From: an uncultured Bacteroidales bacterium
GTDB lineage: Bacteria > Bacteroidota > Bacteroidia > Bacteroidales > Paludibacteraceae
Assembly: GCA_902798385.1 (NCBI GenBank)
Contig: CADBWK010000006.1
Coordinates: 1 to 64,000, forward strand
Length of the DNA: 64,000 nt
Direction of reading: 5' to 3'
Under the pieces are notes generated by a model. It saw only the letters and a list, made by a program, of their open reading frames with translations. It searched no databases and was not told where the DNA came from. A program made the translations under genes and the position numbers. Positions 1 through 8,422 of this stretch are shown here, one piece after another; the stretch's first letter is position 1, and the number at the start of each line of letters is the position of its first letter.

Positions 1-6
1 CTTGTC

Positions 7-231
7 TTAATCAATGTCAATAACATAGTGGTTACAAATGATTTTAATTAAACTTCCGGGTAGTTTTTTCTGATGTGGCGATAGTTCGTACTGCGCCATC
101 TGGGCTTGGATGTACGGATCTTGGAGCCATTTCATCAGCGTCTTGCGGCTCACCCCTGCCGCTTCAGCCAGCTCACATTTTAACATCGCTCTCATAAGCT
201 TGTTATCGGGAGATGATCCCGTGATGGTCAT
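7..231 (-). CDS. Small helix-turn-helix-like protein (74 aa), unknown function
   Basis: A 74-residue protein. Residues about 19-36 (ELAEAAGVSRKTLMKWL) look like a helix-turn-helix, so DNA binding is plausible, but no family is recognised with confidence; small Bacteroidales HTH proteins of the DUF4248 kind are the nearest thing I know. I chose the ATG at 231 although the frame is open to 282, because this ATG overlaps the TGA of the preceding gene as ATGA (228-231), the usual sign of translational coupling. It is the last gene of a three-gene minus-strand group (614-1024, 228-551, 7-231). Confidence 0.6.
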   Translation of the reverse strand: MTITGSSPDNKLMRAMLKCELAEAAGVSRKTLMKWLQDPYIQAQMAQYELSPHQKKLPGSLIKIICNHYVIDID

Positions 232-551
232 GTTGTTTTTACGTAGATGACACGGTTTCCCGTCGGATTTGCCATCTTCCATCCGTCCCGTTCCTCCGTT
301 GTGCCGTACTTGGCGTAGTAGTCGTTATAGGACATGACTTGGGGCTTGGGCGCCGCCGAGTTCTTTTCTATAGCAAACTTAGGATTATAATCAACAAATT
401 CTTTTCTTTTCTTTTTCTCTTCTATTCTCGAATAAATATAGTCTTGTTTATCCGAAGAAAAAGATTCCCAAAGATTGCGACACTTTCCTTTCAGTTGCTC
501 GTATTCTACTTTAGGCTGTAATAGTGCCCATATATCATTAAATGTTTTCAT
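228..551 (-). CDS. Conserved hypothetical protein (107 aa)
   Basis: Unrecognised soluble protein. The N-terminal half is charged and probably helical, with a basic EEKKKRKEF stretch. The C-terminal third carries SYNDYYAKYGTTEERDGW, a pattern I associate with short Bacteroidales hypothetical proteins often found near mobile elements. There is no signal peptide or membrane segment. It starts 62 nt after the gene at 614-1024 and overlaps the next gene by 4 nt (ATGA), so the three are probably co-transcribed. Confidence 0.6.
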   Translation of the reverse strand: MKTFNDIWALLQPKVEYEQLKGKCRNLWESFSSDKQDYIYSRIEEKKKRKEFVDYNPKFAIEKNSAAPKPQVMSYNDYYAKYGTTEERDGWKMANPTGNRVIYVKTT

Positions 552-613
552 AAGAATAGAATAGAATTTTCTTTTTAATTTTCTTTTGCTTCTTTTCTTT
601 TATCCCTTTCTTT

Positions 614-1024
614 TTATCCCATCAATGCGATGGAGAAGCCGTACTTGATGGACTCGGAGTCGGGATGGGCTTTCTCGAGCTTCTCTGCCGCACGTTTGAG
701 GTCCGCACGGGCTTCCTTGACGTTGTCCTGCAACTGCTCGTAATAGCCGTGGAGCTGCTTGTAGAAGTCGAGGTTGGCGTCCTGGAGACTGTTGTTCTTC
801 TCCCAGGTGTAGGTCTTCGGTCGTTGCACACGGATCTTGAAGCCGTTGTACTCGAGTATGCCGGTGAAGTTCTTCGGGAGTCCTCGCTCCTCGATTAGCG
901 CCTGTACCGCCTCTTCCACTTGCGGACGAAGGGCTTTGATGGTTGCTTCACTCTCGTTTGCACTCAGCACTGCGCTGAACATTTGGTCAATGACCTGATA
1001 CTTGTTTTCAATTTTCTTTGCCAT
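614..1024 (-). CDS. Conserved hypothetical protein (136 aa), helical
   Basis: First gene of the 614-7 minus-strand group, directly behind a good Bacteroidetes promoter (1092-1123). The 136-residue product has helical ends (MAKKIENKYQVIDQMF and the Lys/Glu/Ala-rich region from about residue 95) around a short central beta-like part (GILEYNGFKIRVQRPKTY). No catalytic motif, signal peptide or membrane segment is visible. The region feels like accessory or phage-derived DNA, but no phage structural gene is present, so this is only a suspicion. Confidence 0.65.
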   Translation of the reverse strand: MAKKIENKYQVIDQMFSAVLSANESEATIKALRPQVEEAVQALIEERGLPKNFTGILEYNGFKIRVQRPKTYTWEKNNSLQDANLDFYKQLHGYYEQLQDNVKEARADLKRAAEKLEKAHPDSESIKYGFSIALMG

Positions 1025-1091
1025 AATGATTAATTGTTTAAATGTTAAAAATTATGACAAGCGCTTGTCGTTGTTTTCAGAATTCCGACTG

Positions 1092-1123
1092 CAAAGGTAT
1101 AACAAAAAAAGCAGCCACTCAAA
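1092..1123 (-). promoter_or_regulatory. Bacteroidetes promoter for the 1024-7 gene group
   Basis: On the minus strand TTTG (1123-1120) is followed after exactly 20 nt by TACCTTTG (1099-1092). This matches the -33/-7 promoter of Bacteroidota and lies 68 nt upstream of the ATG at 1024. Confidence 0.75.
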
Positions 1124-1214
1124 TTGTGACTGCATTTAGAGGATTTATTCTAATGGAATTCTAATAGAGACCTTACGGAGGCGCTGATTTGTTCTAATGG
1201 ATTCCAATGAAATG

Positions 1215-1625
1215 CTAAAAATAGAAATAGAAATTTTTCTCCGAATAAGGACGCATCATGGGCAGTTGTGCGCGCAAGGTGGCGTAGATCTTACGCTTGT
1301 TGTCGTCATGAAAATTAAGGTAGGTCTTCTTCTCAAGATCCCGCAAGATCGCCACGAACTCTTTTGCCTCTTTCTCGCTGGCTTTCTCCAATTGCTCCTG
1401 TATCTGCGCCGGCGTCCATATGCCCGCACGCTTGATCGCATCTACATCGAGATAGACGCAATATACCGGCATCTCTTCAAAGTCGATATCTTCTGTAGAG
1501 CGGGTAGCGCGGGAGCTTGGTTGCGATGTATAAACATCTCCTTTGGAAAGGATCAGTGTATCAATCTCCGCATGGGCAAAATAGGGTCCGTTCACTACAA
1601 TATGGCGGTCTGATTGTCCTTCCAT
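1215..1625 (-). CDS. Hypothetical protein (136 aa)
   Basis: Unrecognised 136-residue soluble protein. The middle is acidic (STEDIDFEEMP), then a Lys/Glu-rich helical part (about 80-105), then an aromatic end (KNFYFYF). The start at 1625 overlaps the 3' end of the upstream gene (stop at 1595) by 31 nt, so the two are likely translated from one mRNA made at the promoter at 2003-2034. A later start cannot be excluded. No functional motif seen. Confidence 0.55.
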   Translation of the reverse strand: MEGQSDRHIVVNGPYFAHAEIDTLILSKGDVYTSQPSSRATRSTEDIDFEEMPVYCVYLDVDAIKRAGIWTPAQIQEQLEKASEKEAKEFVAILRDLEKKTYLNFHDDNKRKIYATLRAQLPMMRPYSEKNFYFYF

Positions 1626-1981
1626 AGTTCGAGGAATAATTGGTTCGTATCGTCACGTTGTTTAACTTTGTTTCGCTTGCTACCTCGCTGCTGGAGTGTT
1701 ATGACTTGGTTAGCGGTGCAGCGCTCGAAATAATTATCGGCGATGATATTGGGTCGTGCTTCGAGCTGTGCCACGCGTGCTTCCAGTTCGGCGATACGAG
1801 CCTCTTTAGTGGCATTGGCGGCACGAAGATCATTGTTTTCATCCAGCAAATGACGCACATCATCCTGCAACTCCTCTATATTTTCGAGAAGTTGCTTGGT
1901 CTCCTGCTGATGTCCGGCGACGATGCCGGTGATTTTTTCCGAGTAAGAGAGATGCGATTCTATGTCCTTTGCGTTTTTCAT
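1595..1981 (-). CDS. Coiled-coil protein (128 aa), unknown function
   Basis: The ATG at 1981 was chosen over the longer open frame (to 2104) because the promoter TACCTTTG at 2003-2010 lies inside the longer version. Residues about 20-85 form a long coiled coil with heptad-like repeats (AELEARVAQLEARP), followed by a basic stretch (QQRGSKRNKVKQRDD). This could be a DNA-binding or scaffold protein; nothing more specific is visible. First gene of a pair with 1215-1625. Confidence 0.6.
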   Translation of the reverse strand: MKNAKDIESHLSYSEKITGIVAGHQQETKQLLENIEELQDDVRHLLDENNDLRAANATKEARIAELEARVAQLEARPNIIADNYFERCTANQVITLQQRGSKRNKVKQRDDTNQLFLELWKDNQTAIL

Positions 1982-2002
1982 TCCATAGGGGGAAATGGGC
2001 TG

Positions 2003-2034
2003 CAAAGGTACAAAGAATATTTGAAACAACCAAA
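2003..2034 (-). promoter_or_regulatory. Bacteroidetes promoter for the 1981-1215 gene pair
   Basis: Minus strand: TTTG (2034-2031), 20 nt, TACCTTTG (2010-2003). It ends 22 nt upstream of the chosen ATG at 1981. Confidence 0.75.
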
Positions 2035-2113
2035 CCTTTTGGCAGAAAAATTTATTTTTTAATGCGAACGTTTTTGCCTGCGAAAATCGATGCCCCATTC
2101 GCATTTACCACTG

Positions 2114-2776
2114 TTATGAGCAAGCAACAAATTTGTATCGGAAGAAGTAGTAGATGGCAGTCGGCACAGCACCGATGAGGGTGTATGAGACGTCTATCAT
2201 CGTGTCATACAGCGCCTCGCGACCACAGCGTGGCACGTCCGTTGCTATGGTAATCGTACCCGTAGTCGAAGCCATAAACTGCTGCATGTTGATGTCAAAG
2301 AGTCCGTCTAACGTGAACTCGACGATTTCCCAAAATGCAGCAAAACCGAGGGAGAACAAGACCAGATATATCGCCAGGATCCATCTATTGAAGTGGATAG
2401 GCTTGTCGTTCTCAACCAAGGCGAGGCGTAGGAGCCACATCCCTATCATCACTAACAGAACACCAGACTCGATGTGCAACCAATCGTCCCACCACGTGAA
2501 TATGCCGTAAAAGTTCAGGGCGTCACCCAAGATGAAACACGAAAAGCAGTAGATTACGATGAGGGCGAGCAACACCCACGGAAATTCAACGTTCAAGCGC
2601 TTTCTGAGCAAACTGGGGAATATGATGAGCTCAAAGGATAAATACTGCATGCCGGCAAAGATCACTTTGAACCATTCTTCCCCTTGATAGATCAGCCATC
2701 CGATGTGAATAACGGCCATGACGGCTATTAACAAACAGATGATTTTAATTACGCGGTCAAATTTGCTTTGTTCCAT
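2114..2776 (-). CDS. Multi-pass membrane protein, YjdF/DUF2238-like
   Basis: A 220-residue inner-membrane protein with about six hydrophobic segments. Its central motif WWDDWLHIESG, an acidic pair and a His between two membrane segments, resembles the DDxxH signature of the YjdF/DUF2238 family, whose function is unknown. A second conserved-looking stretch, FAAFWEIVEFTLD, places Glu residues in or near a helix. The ATG at 2776 was chosen because the longer open frame (to 2854) runs through the promoter at 2802-2833. It is a single-gene unit divergent from the phosphatase gene at 2913. Confidence 0.7.
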   Translation of the reverse strand: MEQSKFDRVIKIICLLIAVMAVIHIGWLIYQGEEWFKVIFAGMQYLSFELIIFPSLLRKRLNVEFPWVLLALIVIYCFSCFILGDALNFYGIFTWWDDWLHIESGVLLVMIGMWLLRLALVENDKPIHFNRWILAIYLVLFSLGFAAFWEIVEFTLDGLFDINMQQFMASTTGTITIATDVPRCGREALYDTMIDVSYTLIGAVPTAIYYFFRYKFVACS

Positions 2777-2801
2777 ATATGCGGGGTTGTTGATCAGGGT
2801 G

Positions 2802-2833
2802 CAAAGATACTGCTTTTTTTTGAATCCACCAAA
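2802..2833 (-). promoter_or_regulatory. Bacteroidetes promoter for the membrane protein gene
   Basis: Minus strand: TTTG (2833-2830), 20 nt, TATCTTTG (2809-2802), 25 nt before the ATG at 2776. It stands back to back with the plus promoter at 2848-2879. Confidence 0.75.
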
Positions 2834-2847
2834 AAAAAATACAAAAA

Positions 2848-2879
2848 TTTGCATATGTCAAAAAAATGTAGTAAATTTG
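2848..2879 (+). promoter_or_regulatory. Bacteroidetes promoter for the SpoIIE-type phosphatase
   Basis: TTTG (2848-2851) continues as TTTGCATATGTC, followed after 20 nt by TAAATTTG (2872-2879), 33 nt before the ATG at 2913. It is nearly identical, including the A-rich spacer, to the promoter at 8356-8386. Confidence 0.75.
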
Positions 2880-2912
2880 CAGCCAAACAAGATCAAATTC
2901 TGGTAATTCGGT

Positions 2913-4538
2913 ATGAGATTTCGTATATTACCCATAGTGTCCATCCTGTTCGTTGCAGCAGCCATGGTTGTTCAGTTTGTCATCTCCTCCTCGTTGGAGA
3001 AGGAGCACGTGCGCGAAGTGGTAGAATACAAAATGCACCTGGCGCAGAAAGACTTCTTCTACGTGCTGCTGGGCTTCCACAACGCCGCGGACGAGATACG
3101 CAGATATGTTCTTGAGCATCCTAACAACGAGCGCGAACTGTTGGATGCCACCCGCGCGGCGCTGGATCGCTATCCGAATATTGACAACATGTTCGTCAAG
3201 TTCGCTCCCGAGGTCTATAAGGGCAAGGTGAACAATTATTTCCCGCACACCTATCGCTTCCACGGCGAGACCATCACAACGGTGCAAGGAAAAGAGAATC
3301 TGGACTACTATGCGCGCGACTGGTACACCGGTGCGCTCCGCTGCGACAGTAACGGCTATTGGTCGGAACCGTATATAGGCGCCAGCACCCAAACGCTGAT
3401 TGCGTCCCATTCGCTTAAGATAGAAGACGCGGAAGGACGACTCATCGGCGTCGTCGGAGACGATTTTACGATTGAATGGATAGAAGACATCCTCAACGAT
3501 ATCAAGCCCTACGACGAAGCCGTATGTCTCATCCACGGCACGAAAGGCTCCCTCATCGCTTCTTCCAACGATTGTACGGTGGAGGATGAGATGCACTATA
3601 AGAACGACCGCTTGCATTGGATGGTCTATACGCAGACCTTGTACCCGATTAACATGCAACTGATGATTGCCGTGCCGAATGCGGTCATTTGGGAGAGCAT
3701 CAAGGAGCGAACCATCATTACCCTCTGCGTCCTGATTGTAGGTATCATTATCCTGGTCCTCCTTTTCCGCCGGATAGAGTTGAACCAGCGAGTATACCTC
3801 CAAGTGGAGAATGAGCATAAACTCGTGCAGAACGAGATGAATATAGCCAAGAGCATCCAGACCGGTATCTTGATCCACGATTTCATCGATGATGACCAAC
3901 TCGCGCTCCATGCTACGTTGGTACCTATGCAAAGTGTCGGAGGCGACCTGTATGATTTCTATCGGGATGGCGATTATGTCACCTTCATCATAGGCGATGT
4001 GAGCGGAAAAGGCATGCCGGCGGCGATGTTCATGGCGGCTACCGTAACGCTCTTCCGCTCCGCCGTCAAGCACCACTCGTCCACCAATGCCATTATGGAG
4101 GAGATCAATTCGACTCTATCGACCAATAACAGAATGATGATGTTCGTTACCGCGTTTATCGGTCGACTTCACCTGCCTACGGGACACCTTACCTACTGCA
4201 ATGCCGGCCATCTGCCGCCCATCATCGTTCAAAACGGACAATGCCGATGGTTCGATCTTAAGGAGGTGAATGTCATTTTAGGTCTGGATAGTACGTACCG
4301 TTTCTCGGAACAATCCACCACCATCGAGCATGGCGAACAGCTGTTCGTCTTCACCGATGGTGTGACAGAAGCCGCCAACGCCCAAAATCAGCTGTTGGGT
4401 TTCGATCAACTGCTGGAAGGCTTGCAAGCTGCTCCGCAGCCCATAGATGACCGAACGGTCTATGACCTCGTCTGCCGCTTTGCTTCTGACGCCGTCCAAG
4501 CCGACGACATCGCCATCATGTACATCCAACGAAAATAA
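2913..4538 (+). CDS. Membrane sensor with SpoIIE/PP2C-type serine phosphatase domain
   Basis: A 541-residue signalling protein. An N-terminal membrane helix (about 6-27) and a second one (about 267-286, TLCVLIVGIIILVLLF) enclose an extracytoplasmic sensor region of about 235 residues that resembles a dCache domain (DYYARDWYTGAL and GVVGDDFTIEWI are typical). A short linker helix leads to a cytoplasmic PPM/SpoIIE phosphatase with the metal-binding motifs GGDLYDF (about 343), GDVSGKGMPAAMFMA (about 360), NAGH, FTDGVTEA and the terminal DDIAIM (about 531). Such proteins dephosphorylate serine or threonine on partner-switch regulators; the partner is not encoded nearby. The VanX-like gene follows after 20 nt, so the two may share a transcript. 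Confidence 0.88.
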   Translation: MRFRILPIVSILFVAAAMVVQFVISSSLEKEHVREVVEYKMHLAQKDFFYVLLGFHNAADEIRRYVLEHPNNERELLDATRAALDRYPNIDNMFVKFAPEVYKGKVNNYFPHTYRFHGETITTVQGKENLDYYARDWYTGALRCDSNGYWSEPYIGASTQTLIASHSLKIEDAEGRLIGVVGDDFTIEWIEDILNDIKPYDEAVCLIHGTKGSLIASSNDCTVEDEMHYKNDRLHWMVYTQTLYPINMQLMIAVPNAVIWESIKERTIITLCVLIVGIIILVLLFRRIELNQRVYLQVENEHKLVQNEMNIAKSIQTGILIHDFIDDDQLALHATLVPMQSVGGDLYDFYRDGDYVTFIIGDVSGKGMPAAMFMAATVTLFRSAVKHHSSTNAIMEEINSTLSTNNRMMMFVTAFIGRLHLPTGHLTYCNAGHLPPIIVQNGQCRWFDLKEVNVILGLDSTYRFSEQSTTIEHGEQLFVFTDGVTEAANAQNQLLGFDQLLEGLQAAPQPIDDRTVYDLVCRFASDAVQADDIAIMYIQRK

Positions 4539-4558
4539 GGAGAATCAACAATAACCAT

Positions 4559-5260
4559 ATGAAAAAATTATTCTTTATCTTAATCGCGGTTCTTTTGGCC
4601 GGCTGTGCGAGACAGAAAGACCCGACGATGGAAAGGTCGGATTTTGTAGTGCTCACAGATGTCATACCGGATGCGATCCTGGAAATCCGGTATTATAGTT
4701 CGTATAACTTTGTCGGCGCACGGATTGACGGCTACGAGGCTCCTATTGCGCTGATGACACGGCAAGCGGCAGACTCACTGAAAGTGGTGAGCGACGAGCT
4801 GAAGGCACAGGGTTATCGCTTGAAGATATGGGACGCGTATCGACCACAACGTGCGGTGAATCATTTCATTCGTTGGGCGGAGAACCTGCCGGACACGGCG
4901 ATGAAGAGTATCTTCTATCCGATGGTGGACAAGAGCCTGCTCTTTGAGCAGGGATATATCTATGCGCGCTCTTCCCATTCGCGCGGTTCGACGGTTGACC
5001 TGACACTTATTGATGCTGCCACAGGCAAGGAATTGGATATGGGTAGCCCGTTCGATTGGTTTGGAGAGGAGAGTCATCCGGACTACATGGGAGGTCCGCT
5101 CAAAGAGGACGGCAAGTGGGGTCGCATCCACAAGAATCGGCACATCTTATGGGATGCGATGCTCCGCCACGGCTTCACGATGATTGACAGCGAATGGTGG
5201 CACTTCACCCTTGCCAACGAACCCTATCCGGACACTTATTTCGACTTCCCCATCCGATGA
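4559..5260 (+). CDS. D-alanyl-D-alanine dipeptidase, VanX/DdpX family lipoprotein (M15D)
   Basis: Hydrolyses D-Ala-D-Ala in family members such as VanX, DdpX and PcgL; in a commensal the likely role is recycling peptidoglycan fragments rather than vancomycin resistance, since no vanH or vanA-type ligase is nearby. Seen: a lipoprotein signal peptide with lipobox LAGC (Cys16); DAYRPQRA with the conserved Arg95; the zinc motif SSHSRGSTVDLTL (His140, Asp147); and SEWWHF with catalytic Glu212 and ligand His215. At 233 residues it is full length. The leader and signal-peptide DNA is almost the same as that of the lipoprotein gene at 8423. Confidence 0.9.
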   Translation: MKKLFFILIAVLLAGCARQKDPTMERSDFVVLTDVIPDAILEIRYYSSYNFVGARIDGYEAPIALMTRQAADSLKVVSDELKAQGYRLKIWDAYRPQRAVNHFIRWAENLPDTAMKSIFYPMVDKSLLFEQGYIYARSSHSRGSTVDLTLIDAATGKELDMGSPFDWFGEESHPDYMGGPLKEDGKWGRIHKNRHILWDAMLRHGFTMIDSEWWHFTLANEPYPDTYFDFPIR

Positions 5261-5313
5261 TTCTTGGTAATTCGTAAAAAAATGCGCGAAATTCTAAATT
5301 TTTTACTCCAGAA

Positions 5314-5345
5314 TTTGCATAAATGAAATTTTTGTCGTACCTTTG
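5314..5345 (+). promoter_or_regulatory. Bacteroidetes promoter for the 5389 secreted protein
   Basis: TTTG (5314-5317, extended as TTTGCATAAATG), 20 nt, TACCTTTG (5338-5345), 43 nt before the ATG at 5389. Confidence 0.75.
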
Positions 5346-5388
5346 TCGCCAAATGAAAAACAATACTATTAACTAATAATCATTTACA

Positions 5389-8145
5389 ATGAGAAAATTT
5401 ACTTACTTATTTGCCCTCTTGATGCTATCAGTTAGTACGTGGGCAACAAACACGGTTATTTCCTGGGAAGCGTCAGACCTCGCAACCGTCAGTGTTGAAA
5501 TGGGTTACAATTCCATGGGTCAATCTCAAACCATTAAAGGCGTTACAGTTACCAACAACACGGACTATGCCGCCGGAGATTATTGCCATTTCTTTTATGA
5601 TACTCAGTTGCAGGATCCGTATTGCTGTTTTTCCATGCGTGATGATGGACAGCTTGTTTTTGCTCCCGAGTCCGGTACTTTGACAAGCATCGTTATTACT
5701 TGTGATATTTATCCTTCCAATCTGGCAGAAAATTATGGATGGGAATGGGATGGTGAGAATATGCAACTGTCCTGGACGGGTAATGCGGCATCTGTAGTTT
5801 TGAGAGGTGATGGTTCTTCCACATCTTTCACTTCCGGTCCGATCACATTGATTGAGTTTACCGTTTCCGGTTTTGTTCCCACCACAACCACCACTTGGGA
5901 TGTATCAGACCTCGCAACGATCAATGTGGGAAAGGAGAATGGAGCAGCCATGGAATTCGCCAGCCTGTCCCAAACGGTTAAAACCATCACGGTTGCTGCT
6001 GAAGCTCCCGCTCCGGTAGGCGATGCAAATAATTCCTGTAATATTAGTGGTAACGTAGAATATGGAGGTAATATTAATATCGGAAGTGCTGCAACACTCA
6101 TTTTTACAGCTCCTGAAAACTATAATTTAAAGCGCATTGTGATTACAGGCAATGGCTGTAACTCAGGCTATTCCCTGGGTGGCTTGGAATATCTGCCGGA
6201 GGGATGGTTATGGAGTGAGAGCGCATGCCAACTGACTTGGTCTGGAGAGGCTGCTTCATCCGTAGAACTAGGTTGTACTGATCAAGTATACGGAATGATT
6301 TCTTTCTCGCTAATAGAGTCCATCGTATTTACCCTTGCTGAAGCTGGTCCTGCGCCGGATACAAGAGAAGTTCCGGAACTTAAATTCTATGATAATCTGA
6401 CAGAAGCAACTATCATACATGATAGTTTTGGATGGGATTTTGAACCAGGAACCACTGCTAACCCGCGCTACGGCTATACAATTTCTGTGAAGGATGGCGT
6501 CTACTATTATCTAGATCAGCCTTATGATGATTGGAAAGCACCCTCTCAATTGGAAGAGCCCCTGCCTATTACGTACTCCTTGTCTAACAATGATGTCATT
6601 GAGCTTACCCAGACCGAAGGAGATGAATTTAGATTCAACGTGTTGGGTCTTGGCGATGTAGTCGTTACGGCTTCTGCTGCCGGAAATACACGTTTCCAAC
6701 CTGCAAGCATTACGTTTACCATCCATGTGATTGATGGCCAAGCTCCGACTAAAGAATGTGTACTCAAGTTTGTCAGCGGCCCCAATGCCGGTCAATTAGT
6801 GCCTGCCGATTTCGAATTTAATCTCCAAACAGGTGACGAGGTTGATTGGGAATCGATGATGTTGTATGAAAAAGATTACCCGGATTATGCCTATGCTCCT
6901 TCTACCGCCATTTGGGGTTCGCGCGACTATCATGTAGCAAGCCTCGCTGGTGAGTTGAAACTTCGTGCACTTATGGCAGGTGATGATGTCTTTACCGTAC
7001 AATATTCACGCTATCACTATCCGGAGGGATTTGTTAATGGAAACTTCCGAACCATCGAGTTTCCTGTTCATATCAAACCCTCGCAGCCAGCCTTGGTATC
7101 TAATGTCGACTTTGGCTCCAGTCCTCTGGAAGACTCGAACGTTCTCTTCAATACAGAGAACTATGACCCTACGTCGCATGAAGCAAAGTTAGAAGGTACG
7201 TTGACAACAGCTGAAGTCAAGAATGTAATGGGTCTTTATAATTATAACTCTCAGGGTTGGAAAGATAATCTGCCTCAAACAATCAGTTTCGAGCTCGCAG
7301 CCGGTAAGGGTAGTTTTGAGGTGAACTGCTCCGTACAATCGGGTTATGAAGTGCGTATAATAAAGGGCGGTGATACCCAAGCAAATGACATTATTACCAG
7401 CACTACGCCGCAACCGTATGTGGTTAACTATGATATACCTCACCAGACACCTGTTGTGATCTTTGTGGCTGTAGCCGGCAGTGCAAATCCTGCACCGAAG
7501 CGTGCTCCTGCTGCAAAACAAGATGCTGATCCTTTGGCTTCGTTCTCAGTGCTTAGTGTAACTCCGACGTATCCTGTTACCGCGAAAGTCGATCCGGACC
7601 ATGCAGGTGTATATTACAGCACCATTTACAACGAGACGCAGAAATACAGGCTGCCTGTAGGTACAGATGCCTATGTGGCAACGATTAGCGGCGATGAAAT
7701 GCACTTAAAGAAAGTGGTTGATGGCGGTGATGTTATTCCTGCTAACACCGCACTCATCCTCCGGTCGGATGATGCATCGGTAGTTCTCACTCCGACGGAC
7801 GATGCTGCCGTTACGATTAGTGACCCGAATATCCTCCATGGCACGGATTCGGAAAAGGCTGCACCTGCTAATTGCTATGTGCTCAGTGGTCACTCGACGG
7901 ATAATCAAGTACAGGGTGTCGGTTTCTACCAGTTCACCGGTACACTCGCTGCACATAAGGCATATGCGACCATCAGTGGTGGTATTGCTTCTGCTCCTAA
8001 AAAACTGCGCTTTATCTTCAATAGCCCGACGGGTTTGGAGAATGCATCGATGCAAGTGAAGAGCGAGAAGTTGCTCGAGAACGGACAACTCATCATCATC
8101 CGCAACGGCGTTAAGTACAATGCCGCAGGTCAAACGATTAAATAA
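5389..8145 (+). CDS. Secreted repeat protein with short T9SS-like C-terminal motif (918 aa)
   Basis: Extracellular or surface protein of unknown function. A clear signal peptide (MRKFTYLFALLMLSVSTWA) is followed by two tandem, diverged modules of about 140 residues starting ISWEASDLATVSV (about 24) and TTWDVSDLATINV (about 166), each with a SQT(I/V)K element. An Ig-like part follows (about 400-450, DVVVTASAAGNTRFQP). Residues about 715-885 match a module common near the end of Bacteroidales secreted proteins (TDAYVATISGDEMHLKKV, VIPANTALIL). The protein ends in GQLIIIRNGVKYNAAGQTIK, the short C-terminal motif I take for a reduced T9SS sorting signal. A 44-codon ORF follows after 13 nt. Confidence 0.8.
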   Translation: MRKFTYLFALLMLSVSTWATNTVISWEASDLATVSVEMGYNSMGQSQTIKGVTVTNNTDYAAGDYCHFFYDTQLQDPYCCFSMRDDGQLVFAPESGTLTSIVITCDIYPSNLAENYGWEWDGENMQLSWTGNAASVVLRGDGSSTSFTSGPITLIEFTVSGFVPTTTTTWDVSDLATINVGKENGAAMEFASLSQTVKTITVAAEAPAPVGDANNSCNISGNVEYGGNINIGSAATLIFTAPENYNLKRIVITGNGCNSGYSLGGLEYLPEGWLWSESACQLTWSGEAASSVELGCTDQVYGMISFSLIESIVFTLAEAGPAPDTREVPELKFYDNLTEATIIHDSFGWDFEPGTTANPRYGYTISVKDGVYYYLDQPYDDWKAPSQLEEPLPITYSLSNNDVIELTQTEGDEFRFNVLGLGDVVVTASAAGNTRFQPASITFTIHVIDGQAPTKECVLKFVSGPNAGQLVPADFEFNLQTGDEVDWESMMLYEKDYPDYAYAPSTAIWGSRDYHVASLAGELKLRALMAGDDVFTVQYSRYHYPEGFVNGNFRTIEFPVHIKPSQPALVSNVDFGSSPLEDSNVLFNTENYDPTSHEAKLEGTLTTAEVKNVMGLYNYNSQGWKDNLPQTISFELAAGKGSFEVNCSVQSGYEVRIIKGGDTQANDIITSTTPQPYVVNYDIPHQTPVVIFVAVAGSANPAPKRAPAAKQDADPLASFSVLSVTPTYPVTAKVDPDHAGVYYSTIYNETQKYRLPVGTDAYVATISGDEMHLKKVVDGGDVIPANTALILRSDDASVVLTPTDDAAVTISDPNILHGTDSEKAAPANCYVLSGHSTDNQVQGVGFYQFTGTLAAHKAYATISGGIASAPKKLRFIFNSPTGLENASMQVKSEKLLENGQLIIIRNGVKYNAAGQTIK

Positions 8146-8158
8146 GGAGGGCACAACT

Positions 8159-8293
8159 ATGACAAAGCATTATAATCAACCATCTGTTGAGGTAACGCCA
8201 ATCGTATCGATGGCTCTCATGCAAGCTGCCAGCCCCGCCGTTCCAAGCGGCGCCGGCAAGGTTAACAACATCGAAACCGACGACCAGTGGTAA
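8159..8293 (+). CDS. Small ORF (44 aa) behind a strong Shine-Dalgarno
   Basis: The ATG at 8159 opens a 44-codon frame ending in TAA at 8291-8293. The stop of the preceding gene runs straight into GGAGG (8146-8150), 8 nt before this ATG. Strong Shine-Dalgarno sites are uncommon in Bacteroidota, so translation is likely. The peptide starts MTKHYNQPSVEVTPIVSM, has a Met/Ala stretch (ALMQAASPAVPSGAG) and ends acidic with a terminal Trp (IETDDQW). There is no signal peptide. I recall similar short acidic-tailed ORFs next to secreted proteins in Prevotella-like genomes, but know no function for them. A terminator follows 27 nt after the stop. Confidence 0.55.
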   Translation: MTKHYNQPSVEVTPIVSMALMQAASPAVPSGAGKVNNIETDDQW

Positions 8294-8316
8294 TTCATAG
8301 CCAATGGCGAAGATAG

Positions 8317-8345
8317 AAAAAAGTGTCCTTCGGGGCACTTTTTTC
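8317..8345 (+). terminator. Rho-independent terminator
   Basis: AAGTGTCC, loop TTCG, GGGCACTT (8321-8340) form an 8-bp stem (one G-T pair) with a UUCG tetraloop, preceded by A-rich and followed by T-rich DNA. It closes the 5389-8293 unit. Confidence 0.85.
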
Positions 8346-8355
8346 GTGTAGCTCC

Positions 8356-8386
8356 TTGCATATGTCAAAAAAAAGCCGTAAATTTG
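8356..8386 (+). promoter_or_regulatory. Bacteroidetes promoter for the DUF4832-like lipoprotein operon
   Basis: TTG (8356-8358, extended as TTGCATATGTC), 20 nt, TAAATTTG (8379-8386), 36 nt before the ATG at 8423. Confidence 0.75.
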
Positions 8387-8422
8387 CAGCGCAAATTTTT
8401 ATGAAACTAAAACAATAACCAT

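Noticed and set aside
4559..5260. Vancomycin resistance gene vanX
   Set aside because: The family match is clear, but vanH, a D-Ala-D-Lac ligase and vanRS are absent and the product is a lipoprotein, which fits peptidoglycan fragment recycling better.
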